NCBI RefSeq assembly: GCF_918741295.1
Contig: NZ_CAKKNB010000002.1
Span: 1-64,000, forward strand
Reading direction: 5' to 3'
Source of the DNA: Aquabacterium sp. CECT 9606
GTDB taxonomy: Bacteria > Pseudomonadota > Gammaproteobacteria > Burkholderiales > Burkholderiaceae_C
DNA: 64,000 nucleotides
Part shown: positions 18,312 to 25,675 of the stretch, piece after piece
Position numbering within the stretch: the stretch's first letter is position 1
Layout: every line of letters starts with the position of its first letter
Made by a program: the position numbers and the translations under genes
Notes under the pieces: model-generated
What the model was told of the DNA's origin: nothing
Seen by the model: the letters and a program-made list of their open reading frames with translations, nothing else
Database searches by the model: none

Positions 18312-19423
18312 GTTCGCAGCCCTCCCAACCTTCCCACTCCCTGATCGGCATTGAGCTGGCCCGTTTCGCGTGCACCTTGCCGGTGTTGTTGTGGCATTAC
18401 CAGCACTTCTATTTCGTCAACGGCCTGCCCGTGGGTTTCGAGACTTCGGCCCAGCCGTGGTACGGGCTGCTCAAGCCGTTTTACCTGTATGGCTACTTGA
18501 GCGTGCAGGCCTTCTGGTGCCTGTCGGGCTTCATCTTTTTCTGGAAGTACGCCAAGCCGGTGGCGCAGGGTTCGGTGCCGTTCTCGAAGTTTGCGCTGCT
18601 GCGTTTTTCCAGGCTGTACCCCCTGCACTTGCTGACCCTGCTGATCGTGGCGGTGATGTCGTGGCGCTACGAGGCGATCAACGCCAGCGCGGGCTTTGTC
18701 TACCCCAACCAGGACGCCTCGCATTTCGTGCTGCAGCTGTTCATGGTCAGCGATTGGCGGCCGGGCCTCAACTGGTCGTACAACGGGCCCATCTGGAGCA
18801 TCTCGGTGGAACTGCTGGTCTACGCGCTGTTCTATGGCCTGAGCAGGCTCGGCGTGACCAAGCCGTGGATGGTGATGGCGGTGATCGCCGGTTCGGGCGC
18901 GGTGTACGCGCTCAAGCTGACCACGCACCCGGTGGTGCTGTGCGTGTTCTTCTTTTACCTGGGCGCACTGACTTGCCAGGCAAACGAGGCTTTCCAGCGG
19001 CTACCGCCCGACGCCCGGTGGCCAACCTTGAGCGCGGCGCTGGCGCTGCTGGTGTCTGGCCTGGCGCTGGCCGTGATCGGGGTGCTGCGGCCCATGTTCT
19101 TCGTGGCCCTGTTGACGCCGATCGCCATCATCGCCCTGCTTCACTGGGTGCAGCCCAAGTCGGCCAGGGTGAAGCAGGCCATTGTGAGCCTGGGCAACAT
19201 GACGTATTCCAGCTACCTGTGGCACTTCCCTCTGCAATTGCTGGCCGCGCTGGTATTCATCCACCAACCGGGCGATCTGCCAGCGCACAGCCCTTGGTGG
19301 TTGCTGGGTTACCTGGGGCTGACCTACACGCTGGCGGCTTTGAGCTACCGCTTCATCGAAAGCCCGGCACAGCAGTGGCTCCGAGAGAAGGTGCCGCTGG
19401 GCCGCGCCCGCGCCACGGCCTGA
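18308..19423 (+). CDS. Acyltransferase-3 family membrane protein (second of pair)
   Basis: 371 residues with about ten hydrophobic spans. ELARFACTLPVLLWHYQHF provides the early Arg and His of the family; FLYGYLSVQAFWCLSGFIFFW-like segments follow, then LRFSRLYPLHLLTLL and PIWSISVELLVYALF. The start overlaps the stop of the first acyltransferase (ATGA), so the two are translated together. The composition returns to high GC here. It ends 11 bp from the convergent trpE stop. The target glycan is unknown and no glycosyltransferase accompanies the pair. Confidence 0.85.
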   Translation: MSSQPSQPSHSLIGIELARFACTLPVLLWHYQHFYFVNGLPVGFETSAQPWYGLLKPFYLYGYLSVQAFWCLSGFIFFWKYAKPVAQGSVPFSKFALLRFSRLYPLHLLTLLIVAVMSWRYEAINASAGFVYPNQDASHFVLQLFMVSDWRPGLNWSYNGPIWSISVELLVYALFYGLSRLGVTKPWMVMAVIAGSGAVYALKLTTHPVVLCVFFFYLGALTCQANEAFQRLPPDARWPTLSAALALLVSGLALAVIGVLRPMFFVALLTPIAIIALLHWVQPKSARVKQAIVSLGNMTYSSYLWHFPLQLLAALVFIHQPGDLPAHSPWWLLGYLGLTYTLAALSYRFIESPAQQWLREKVPLGRARATA

Positions 19424-19434
19424 ACGCCCCGCGT

Positions 19435-20910
19435 TTACAAGCCCTTTTCGACCATCTCGGCGGCGGCCAGCAACGCGCGGGCCTTGGCCTCGGTCTCTTT
19501 CCATTCCAGCTCGGGCACGGAATCCGCCACCACGCCGGCTGCCGCTTGCACGTACAGCACCTGGTCCTTGACGATGCCGGTGCGGATGGCGATGGCCACA
19601 TCCATGTCACCGCCAAAGCTCAGGTAGCCCACGGCGCCGCCATAGATGCCCCGCTGCACGGGCTCCAGCTCGTCAATGATTTCCATGGCGCGGATCTTGG
19701 GCGCGCCGGTGAGCGTGCCCGCCGGGAAAGTGGCCTTGAGCACGTCCAGCGCGGTCATGCCGTCTTTCAGGATGCCTTCGACGTTGCTCACGATGTGCAT
19801 GACGTGCGAGTAGCGCTCGACCACGAAGGCGTCGGTCACCTTGACGCTGCCGGTCTTGGCGATGCGGCCGATGTCATTGCGCGCCAGGTCGATCAGCATG
19901 ACGTGCTCGGCGCGCTCCTTGGGGTCGGCCAGCAGCTCCACTTCCAGGGCCTTGTCCAGCTCGGGCGTGGCGCCGCGCGGGCGCGTACCAGCCAAGGGGC
20001 GGATGGTGATGGTCTGGCCTTCGGGACCCTGCTCCTGCCGCACCAGGATCTCGGGTGAGGCGCCCACAACCTGGAAATCGCCCATGTCGTAGTAATACAT
20101 GTAGGGGCTGGGATTGATGCAGCGCAAGGCCCGGTACAGGCTGAGCGGGTGCGCCTTGAAAGGCTTCTTCAGGCGCTGGCCGATCTGCACCTGCATCATG
20201 TCGCCTGCGGCGATGTATTCCTTGGAGCGCAGCACGGCGGCCAGGTAATCGGCCTTGTCGAACTCGCGCTCGATGGCTTGCGGCTCACCCGCTTCAATCG
20301 AGGGCGCGACCACGGTTTCATTCAGCAAGGCCTTGAGCGCTTGCAGGCGCTGGCTGGCCTGTTGATACGCGCCAGGCTGGGCCGGGTCGGCATAGACGAT
20401 CAGGTAAAGGCGGTCGGCCAGGTTGTCGATGACGGCGAGCTCTTCGCATTGCAGCAGCAGGATGTCGGGCGTACCGATACCACCGGGCTTTTTCACCTTG
20501 GCCAGGCGCGGCTCGATGTGGCGCACGGCCTCGTAGCCAAAGTAGCCGGCCAGGCCGCCACAAAAGCGCGGCAGGCCTTTGGGAATGGCGGCCTTGAAGC
20601 GCGCCTGGTAATCGGCGATGAAATCGAGCGGGTTGCCTTCGAATGTCTCGACCACCTGGCCGTCGGTCACGACCTCGACGTGGCGGCCCGTGGCGCGCAC
20701 CAGCGTGCGGGCGGGCAGGCCCACGAAGGAGTAGCGGCCAAAGCGTTCGCCACCCACCACCGATTCCAGCAAGAAGCTGTGCGGCGAGCCGCGCGTCAGC
20801 TTGAGGTAGAGCGACAGGGGCGTGTCGAGGTCGGCCAGGGCGTGGGCGACGAGGGGGATGCGGTTGTGGCCAGCGGCGGCCAATGCCTGGAATTCTGATT
20901 CAGTGATCAT
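19435..20910 (-). CDS. trpE: Anthranilate synthase component I
   Basis: 491 residues. Converts chorismate plus ammonia to anthranilate with TrpG. Conserved chorismate-binding blocks are RPLAGTRPRGATPELDKALE, ERAEHVMLIDLARNDIGRIA, MHIVSNVEGIL and FPAGTLTGAPKIRAMEIIDEL. The N-terminal LLES motif (FLLESVVGGERFGRYSF) matches the tryptophan feedback site. It is separated from trpGDC by two acyltransferase genes in reverse orientation. Upstream lies a candidate leader peptide with two Trp codons. Confidence 0.96.
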   Translation of the reverse strand: MITESEFQALAAAGHNRIPLVAHALADLDTPLSLYLKLTRGSPHSFLLESVVGGERFGRYSFVGLPARTLVRATGRHVEVVTDGQVVETFEGNPLDFIADYQARFKAAIPKGLPRFCGGLAGYFGYEAVRHIEPRLAKVKKPGGIGTPDILLLQCEELAVIDNLADRLYLIVYADPAQPGAYQQASQRLQALKALLNETVVAPSIEAGEPQAIEREFDKADYLAAVLRSKEYIAAGDMMQVQIGQRLKKPFKAHPLSLYRALRCINPSPYMYYYDMGDFQVVGASPEILVRQEQGPEGQTITIRPLAGTRPRGATPELDKALEVELLADPKERAEHVMLIDLARNDIGRIAKTGSVKVTDAFVVERYSHVMHIVSNVEGILKDGMTALDVLKATFPAGTLTGAPKIRAMEIIDELEPVQRGIYGGAVGYLSFGGDMDVAIAIRTGIVKDQVLYVQAAAGVVADSVPELEWKETEAKARALLAAAEMVEKGL

Positions 20911-20936
20911 GGGATGGACTCAGCGTGCGGATCATC

Positions 20937-20973
20937 AAATGAAAGGGCCTGTTACACCCCGGTGGGGGAGCCC
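20937..20973 (-). promoter_or_regulatory. Candidate trp attenuator hairpin before trpE
   Basis: On the minus strand GGGC (20973-20970) can pair with GCCC (20948-20945) around an inner CCCC/GGGG pairing, followed by TTTCATTT (20944-20937). It lies between the putative leader peptide and trpE. A second hairpin, GGCGG-TGAT-CCGCC (20996-20983), spans the leader stop and could alternate with GGCGGCG beside the leader Trp codons. The fold is judged by eye only. Confidence 0.35.
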
Positions 20974-20988
20974 TGCGACCGCGGCGGA

Positions 20989-21105
20989 TCACCGCCTATG
21001 ATGCGACGATGCAGACGCGGCCAACATGATGGACAAGGCTGCACGCCGCCAGGGCCAAGCCCCCCGGTCGTGTGACCCCTTGATCAGTTTGCGCGTCATG
21101 AACAT
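20989..21105 (-). CDS. Candidate trp leader peptide (38 codons, contains Trp-Pro-Trp)
   Basis: A short open frame upstream of trpE that reads MFMTRKLIKGSHDRGAWPWR and continues to a TGA. Two TGG codons flank a proline codon in the middle. A possible extended -10 (TGC TAAACT, 21120-21112) ends 6 nt before the first ATG, so translation could start at or near the mRNA 5' end. GC-rich hairpins follow between its end and trpE. Together these fit a ribosome-mediated attenuator, but leader length and lack of a clear ribosome site make it tentative. Confidence 0.35.
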   Translation of the reverse strand: MFMTRKLIKGSHDRGAWPWRRAALSIMLAASASSHHRR

Positions 21106-21111
21106 CAATTC

Positions 21112-21139
21112 AGTTTAGCAGGGCCAACCCTGCATCAAG
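21112..21139 (-). promoter_or_regulatory. Possible trpE promoter with internal palindrome
   Basis: Reading the minus strand, TTGATG (21138-21133) or CTTGAT (21139-21134) lies 15-16 nt before TAAACT (21117-21112), which is preceded by TGC as in extended -10 elements. The spacer is occupied by the perfect inverted repeat GCAGGG-TTGG-CCCTGC (21133-21118), where a repressor could block RNA polymerase. Confidence 0.4.
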
Positions 21140-21149
21140 GGCATTACCC

Positions 21150-21174
21150 AATCTTGCAGAACACCTGCAAGATT
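21150..21174. repeat. Perfect 10-bp inverted repeat, likely operator
   Basis: AATCTTGCAG, 5-nt spacer AACAC, CTGCAAGATT. It lies between the divergent trpE leader region and the chalcone-isomerase-like gene (48 bp before its ATG). There is no T run, so a binding site is more likely than a terminator. Confidence 0.5.
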
Positions 21175-21221
21175 AAGATGCCCGGACCAATGCACTGGCG
21201 GTTGGAGCACGGAAGAGCACT

Positions 21222-21848
21222 ATGTTGTCGAAGTATTCGAAGATGTTGTTGGCGGGCCTGGGGCTGGCATTGAGCCTGTTGGCGCCCGTGACGGTGAAGG
21301 CCCAGAACGCCGATCTGGCAGGCGTGCACTACCCCGATTCGCTGAAGGTGGAAGGCAGTTCCCTGGTACTCAATGGCAGCGGCATCAGCTACCGGGCGGT
21401 GGCCAAGATCTACACCGTGGCGCTTTATGTTCCCAAGAAAGGTAACACCGCCGACGCCATCCTGACCATGGCCGGGCCCAAGCAAATGCGCTTCGTGATG
21501 CTGCAGGGCATGCGCATTGACGAAATCGGCAAGCTGATCACCACAGGCGTGGAGAACAACAGCACCCGGACGCAGTTTTACGGATTGATCCCCGCCATCC
21601 GGACCATGGGCGAGCAGTTCTCGCGCATCAAGCGCATGTCGCCGGGCGATGTCTTCGCGATCGAATGGGTGCCCAATCGAGGCACGATCTTCTTCGTGAA
21701 CAACCAGCCCGCCGGCCTGCCGATCCAGGAGCCGGATTTTTTCAACGCCATCTTGCGCACCTGGCTGGGCAAGAACCCACCCTCACAGGGCTTGAAAGAC
21801 GCGCTGCTGGATTACCACGCGCCGCCGGTGCTCAACGCGCTGGATTGA
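21222..21848 (+). CDS. Secreted chalcone-isomerase-like domain protein
   Basis: 208 residues with a signal peptide (MLSKYSKMLLAGLGLALSLL ... VKAQ). The mature part carries the chalcone isomerase-like fold seen in many proteobacterial periplasmic proteins: LVLNGSGISYRAVAKIYTVALYV at the start and RGTIFFVNNQPAGLPI with an FFNAILRTWLG ending. Plant-type isomerase activity is not expected; bacterial members of this domain mostly lack an assigned role. GGAGCACGGAAGAG precedes the ATG. The 3' end overlaps convergent gph by 17 bp. Confidence 0.82.
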   Translation: MLSKYSKMLLAGLGLALSLLAPVTVKAQNADLAGVHYPDSLKVEGSSLVLNGSGISYRAVAKIYTVALYVPKKGNTADAILTMAGPKQMRFVMLQGMRIDEIGKLITTGVENNSTRTQFYGLIPAIRTMGEQFSRIKRMSPGDVFAIEWVPNRGTIFFVNNQPAGLPIQEPDFFNAILRTWLGKNPPSQGLKDALLDYHAPPVLNALD

Positions 21849-22569
21849 CCGGGGGCAACGCGGCCCAATCCAACTCGTCCAGGCGGGCAATGTGGGCCAG
21901 GGCGGGCACCTGCTCGATCGGCTCACCATGGTTGTAGCCATACGTGACCAGCACCACCGGGCAGCCTGCGGAGCGGGCTGCCTGCGCATCGTTGCTGGAA
22001 TCGCCGACCATCAGGGTTTTGTCGGGTGATGTTCCCAGGGCCTCGCAGGTTTTGAGCAATGGCAAGGGGTCTGGCTTTTTGCGCTCGAAGGCATCGCCGC
22101 CAAACACCTGACTGAAATACCCGCGCAGGCCTTTGCGCTCCAGCAAAGTCTGCGCGAAGGCCGTGGGCTTGTTGGTGAGGCAGGCCAGGGGCAGGCCGGC
22201 GGCCTTGAGCTTTTGCAAGCCCTCCAGCACGCCGGGGAAGACCTCGGCATGCTGGCCGTTCAGGCGCGTGTAGTGCTGCTGGTAATGCTGCCAGGCCTGT
22301 GGCACGTGCTGGGCCACTTCGGCATCGTCGTCGGGCAGGCCCCAGGCGTGGGCGAGTGAGCGGCGCAGCAAGTCCTCGGTGCCCTTGCCCACCGTCAGTT
22401 CGATGAAGCGGCGGTTGACCCGGGCGATCTCGATGGGGTGGCAGCCCATGGCGTCGAGCGTGTGCTGCAGGACGATGACGAAATCGCCAAGGGTGTCGAC
22501 CATGGTGCCATCGAGGTCGATGATGGCGGCTTGGAACTGAGTGTCGGGAATCAGCTTTGGAGGTGTCAT
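21832..22569 (-). CDS. gph: Phosphoglycolate phosphatase (HAD superfamily)
   Basis: 245 residues. HAD motif I is AAIIDLDGTMVDT (nucleophile Asp, acid/base Asp), motif II LACLTNKPT, and motif IV MVGDSSNDAQAARSAG. The cap domain between motifs I and II is of the Gph type. It hydrolyses 2-phosphoglycolate, formed for instance during repair of oxidised DNA ends. In Burkholderiales gph commonly precedes trpE, as here. The two are separated by the opposite-strand chalcone-isomerase-like gene. Confidence 0.9.
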   Translation of the reverse strand: MTPPKLIPDTQFQAAIIDLDGTMVDTLGDFVIVLQHTLDAMGCHPIEIARVNRRFIELTVGKGTEDLLRRSLAHAWGLPDDDAEVAQHVPQAWQHYQQHYTRLNGQHAEVFPGVLEGLQKLKAAGLPLACLTNKPTAFAQTLLERKGLRGYFSQVFGGDAFERKKPDPLPLLKTCEALGTSPDKTLMVGDSSNDAQAARSAGCPVVLVTYGYNHGEPIEQVPALAHIARLDELDWAALPPVNPAR

Positions 22570-22596
22570 GCCGCCATCCTAGCGGCATGAGGCGCC

Positions 22597-23286
22597 TCAG
22601 CCGGCGCGGCGACGGCGTGCCATGCATCCGGCCACGCCCAAGCCCGCCAGCACCAGCGCATAGCTTGAGGGTTCCGGCACGGCGGTCAACGAGAAGTTGT
22701 CGATGCCCGCCTTCAAGGAGGCCGTGCCATCAATGCGGATCTCGGTGGTGTAGACCGAACCCAGGGTCTGCGCCCAGCTCACGCTGCCCGAGCCATTGGC
22801 GAAATCCGTTTCCCAGCCGTTGGCTTGCGCCTGAGCATCGGTCCAGGTGGGGTCAAAACTCACGCCGAAGGTCTGCCAGTTGCGGCCCAGTTCGCCGGTC
22901 AAACGGTAGCGCCAGCCATTGAAGGTGGCGTCTTGGTAACGAAAGCGCAGCCACACATCGCTGGTGGTGCCGGTCAGGCCGACCAGGTCGACCTTGGCGT
23001 TCCAGGCCTGGGTGCCGAAGCTGCCGGTGGCCGCGGGCAGCAGGGTGACCGCCCCGATGGGGAAGGGGCCGCTGCGGGCGGTTTCGAGGTAACCACCGCC
23101 GTTGCCGCCCGCGCCTGGGTTGCTGACGACGCTGTCGGTGGTGTTGCCCAGCCAGCCGGCCAGGTTGCCACCGGTGTCCCAGGTTTCGCTGTAACCCGAG
23201 GTGGCTGCCAGAGAGGGCAGCGCGGTGGCAGCCACCGACACCGCGATCGCGGCGCGGCCAAGCATTTGTTGGAATGAAGAAGTCAT
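22597..23286 (-). CDS. PEP-CTERM sorting-domain exported protein
   Basis: 229 residues. It has an N-terminal signal peptide (MTSSFQQMLGRAAIAVSVAATALPSLAA), a beta-rich body starting SGYSETWDTGGNLAGWLGN, and a C-terminal tripartite tag AVPEPSSYALVLAGLGVAGC followed by MARRRRAG. That is the PEP motif, membrane helix and basic tail recognised by exosortases. Such proteins are processed and delivered to the envelope in exopolysaccharide producers. No exosortase gene is in this window. AGGAGATACCGC precedes the ATG. The body looks like a carbohydrate-binding-like jelly roll, but that is a guess. Confidence 0.85.
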   Translation of the reverse strand: MTSSFQQMLGRAAIAVSVAATALPSLAATSGYSETWDTGGNLAGWLGNTTDSVVSNPGAGGNGGGYLETARSGPFPIGAVTLLPAATGSFGTQAWNAKVDLVGLTGTTSDVWLRFRYQDATFNGWRYRLTGELGRNWQTFGVSFDPTWTDAQAQANGWETDFANGSGSVSWAQTLGSVYTTEIRIDGTASLKAGIDNFSLTAVPEPSSYALVLAGLGVAGCMARRRRAG

Positions 23287-23404
23287 GCGGTATCTCCTGG
23301 TTCTTTGACAAGACCCCGAGGCTAGGGTTGCCGACCGAAGCCGACAAGGCCAAGCCTTAGGGGGTCAGGTGCTTTGAACTAGGGAGACGAGCCCGCGTGG
23401 CCGA

Positions 23405-25375
23405 TCAGAACAACTTGAGCGTCTTGGCGCTGCGGGGGGCCGATGCCGGGCCATTGCCCGCCGCGCTTTTGGCCACCAGGGTGCAGGTGTAGGTCACGCC
23501 GCCGGGCAGCCAGTTCATTGCGATGGGCGACTTGCTGGCCGTGACGGTGACCGTGGCCCGGTTGGGCGCTGTGCAGGTGGACACGTAGCCCGTGACGACC
23601 GCGCCCGGCACGGCGGCCGGGGGCAGGAAAGACAGCTTCAACGAGTACCAGCCCGGGGTCAGGGCCGTGATGGTGGGAGCGCCAGGCAACGCCGCCACGC
23701 CCTGGACCGTCCAGACCTTGGAGGACGTGGGAGCGTCCAGGGCCAAGGGGGTGTTGTCCTTGACTTTGAACTCCACCGTGTGCGGCGCGGTGTTGGTCAC
23801 CGTGTAGGTGAAGGTCTGCCACTGCCCATGTTGGGTGGCCACGGTTTTGACGGGCTGCTGGTCAACCAGCCAAGTGCCCGTCAGCTCACCATTGTTGGCC
23901 GAACCTGCCACCGTGACCTGGAAGCCCACCGGGGTGCCCACGTAGGTGCTCACGCTGGAGGCGGTGGGCAAGGCACCGGGTTCGATCAGGCTGATGCCCG
24001 CACTGGGGGCGCCCCAGCCACCGCCGAACAACTGCTTGACGAAGGCCTCGCTGTCCACGTGGCAAAACGGTGCGCCCAACGATCGCATGATGCCGCTGAA
24101 GCATTGGCGGTACATGCCACTGGATTGGTAGCGCGCGCCTTGCCACAAGCCTGCCTCGATGGGATCGGGCATCGGTGCCACGCTGGGGATGGGGGTGGTG
24201 CTGGCCACCCAGCGCCGCCACTTCAGGCTGCTGCGGGCGGTCTGGTCGGTGACGTTGGCTTCGCAGGCCCCGAGGGTTGAGCCCGGCAGGTCGCTGCACG
24301 CGGGGTAGCCCGGGTAGGGGCTGTCGTACTCGTCGGCCAGCTTGCTGAAGGAATGGCCCAGCTCGTGCTGCATGACTTCGGCCGACGAGCCGTTGGTGGA
24401 CGACACCGAGATGTAGCCGCCCGAGCCGCCGTACTCTTCATCGTTGACCAGCACGGCCACCATGTCCCAGTCGGGCACATCGGCGGCGGCGGTGAGCACC
24501 TTGCCGCCATCGACCACCAGCAATCGGCGCAGGCCGGCCGCGCAGTAGGTGGCGTCAAAGGCGGTGTCCACCATCACCACCTCGGCCCCCGGGGTTTCGC
24601 CACAGTCGGGCTTGTCGGCGCCGGACTGGTTGGAGGGCACGAACAACCAGCGCACATTGATCAGCTGCTGGTAGTCCTTGTAGGGCGAGATGGACAGGAA
24701 CTTGTTGGCCAGCTCGGTGGCCTGGGTCATGAACTGGGCCTTCTGGTCCAGGGTGTAGCCCTCGGCCACCACGAGCAGGTCCAGGCGGTTGGCCGCATCA
24801 CCGTTGTTGATCAGCAGGCCGCTGTCGCTGCCCGGCACCGCGGGGGCCGGGGCCAGGCGCTGCAAGGCGGATGAAGGCTTGTACTGGTCCAGGTCGATCT
24901 CAAGCACGGCCGGCGGGGGCGCCTTGGCGGCGGCGGAACTGGAACGGGCGCTCACACCAGCGGCGGTGGTATTGCTTTTCAGGCGCAGCACCTTGCCCGA
25001 CTGCACGGGCACGCGCAGCACGTACTGGCGCTCACTGGCGGGTACCACACGCCCTTCGATCTGGGTCTGCCCCGGGCTTTGAAACTCGGCGCGGATCCAG
25101 GGCGACCCCACGGCTTGCGTGGTGAAGCCCGCGTTGCCCGTCTTCTTGTCGACCAGGGACGCAGCCAGCACGCTTTGCTGTCGCCCGGGCTGGCTGGCCG
25201 CCAGGGGCGAGATCTTGCCGCTGACATTGACAATCCGGTGCGAGGCCACGCTGAGCGCGCCATTGGCCTGCTCGCGCACCACGAAGTAGTGGGCCTCTTC
25301 GGCCTGCGCCAGGCCTGCCGCCAAGGCCAGCAGTGCGCCGCCCACCCATTTCAATCGTCCGCTGTGTTGTTTCAT
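23405..25375 (-). CDS. Secreted peptidase of family M64 (IgA peptidase-like metalloprotease)
   Basis: 656 residues. The signal peptide is MKQHSGRLKWVGGALLALAA with cleavage near GLAQA. The N-terminal 130 residues are a beta domain. The M64 catalytic part begins at about 195 (LLVVAEGYTLDQKAQF) and has the zinc motif VMQHELGHSFSKLADEY at about 334-350. A Cys-rich area and a C-terminal Ig/fibronectin-like region (about 490-656) follow. It is expected to be exported and to cleave proteins outside the cell. The ATG at 25375 has GGGGAAAG upstream; six codons further up lacks one. It follows a PEP-CTERM gene on the same strand. Confidence 0.85.
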   Translation of the reverse strand: MKQHSGRLKWVGGALLALAAGLAQAEEAHYFVVREQANGALSVASHRIVNVSGKISPLAASQPGRQQSVLAASLVDKKTGNAGFTTQAVGSPWIRAEFQSPGQTQIEGRVVPASERQYVLRVPVQSGKVLRLKSNTTAAGVSARSSSAAAKAPPPAVLEIDLDQYKPSSALQRLAPAPAVPGSDSGLLINNGDAANRLDLLVVAEGYTLDQKAQFMTQATELANKFLSISPYKDYQQLINVRWLFVPSNQSGADKPDCGETPGAEVVMVDTAFDATYCAAGLRRLLVVDGGKVLTAAADVPDWDMVAVLVNDEEYGGSGGYISVSSTNGSSAEVMQHELGHSFSKLADEYDSPYPGYPACSDLPGSTLGACEANVTDQTARSSLKWRRWVASTTPIPSVAPMPDPIEAGLWQGARYQSSGMYRQCFSGIMRSLGAPFCHVDSEAFVKQLFGGGWGAPSAGISLIEPGALPTASSVSTYVGTPVGFQVTVAGSANNGELTGTWLVDQQPVKTVATQHGQWQTFTYTVTNTAPHTVEFKVKDNTPLALDAPTSSKVWTVQGVAALPGAPTITALTPGWYSLKLSFLPPAAVPGAVVTGYVSTCTAPNRATVTVTASKSPIAMNWLPGGVTYTCTLVAKSAAGNGPASAPRSAKTLKLF

Positions 25376-25522
25376 GTGCTTTCCCCGTTCCATTTGGTGG
25401 AAGGCGCTTTTTAGCAGACCCCAGGCAGAAACTCATCACCCACTGGGCCCATTTGCACCCAGGCTTACCCGAGTCCGGCTGCAGGGCGGTCACGCCATTC
25501 AAGTGCATGCACAGCTTGAAGG

Positions 25523-25553
25523 CAGATTGAATACATGTTTTGTATGCAATCTG
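25523..25553. promoter_or_regulatory. 31-bp dyad operator upstream of the ABC/GntR operon
   Basis: CAGATTGAATACA (25523-25535) faces TGTATGCAATCTG (25541-25553) as an inverted repeat: 12 of 13 positions pair around a 5-nt spacer. It lies 122 bp before the ATPase gene. The ATACA...TGTAT half-sites resemble those of FCD-type GntR regulators, and one is encoded as the sixth gene of the operon. A weak -35 (TTGAAG, 25516) overlaps its edge. Confidence 0.65.
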
Positions 25554-25675
25554 GTGCGCACGGGCCCATTTTCGCCCCGCAAAAGCGCAGGCATGGGCGT
25601 TTTGGTCCGGTGAAATGCCTGGCACATGCATTGCAATGAAGGCCTCCGTTGGCGCAAGCCCGATGGAGAAGTCCG

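Noticed and set aside
18370-20058. A 562-codon plus-strand frame spanning the acyltransferase end and trpE
   Set aside because: It crosses the convergent junction of two solid genes and shows no domain; composition matches a shadow frame.
21150-21174. Reading the AATCTTGCAG palindrome as a Rho-independent terminator
   Set aside because: It lies upstream of both divergent genes, is only moderately GC-rich and lacks a T tract, so an operator is more plausible.
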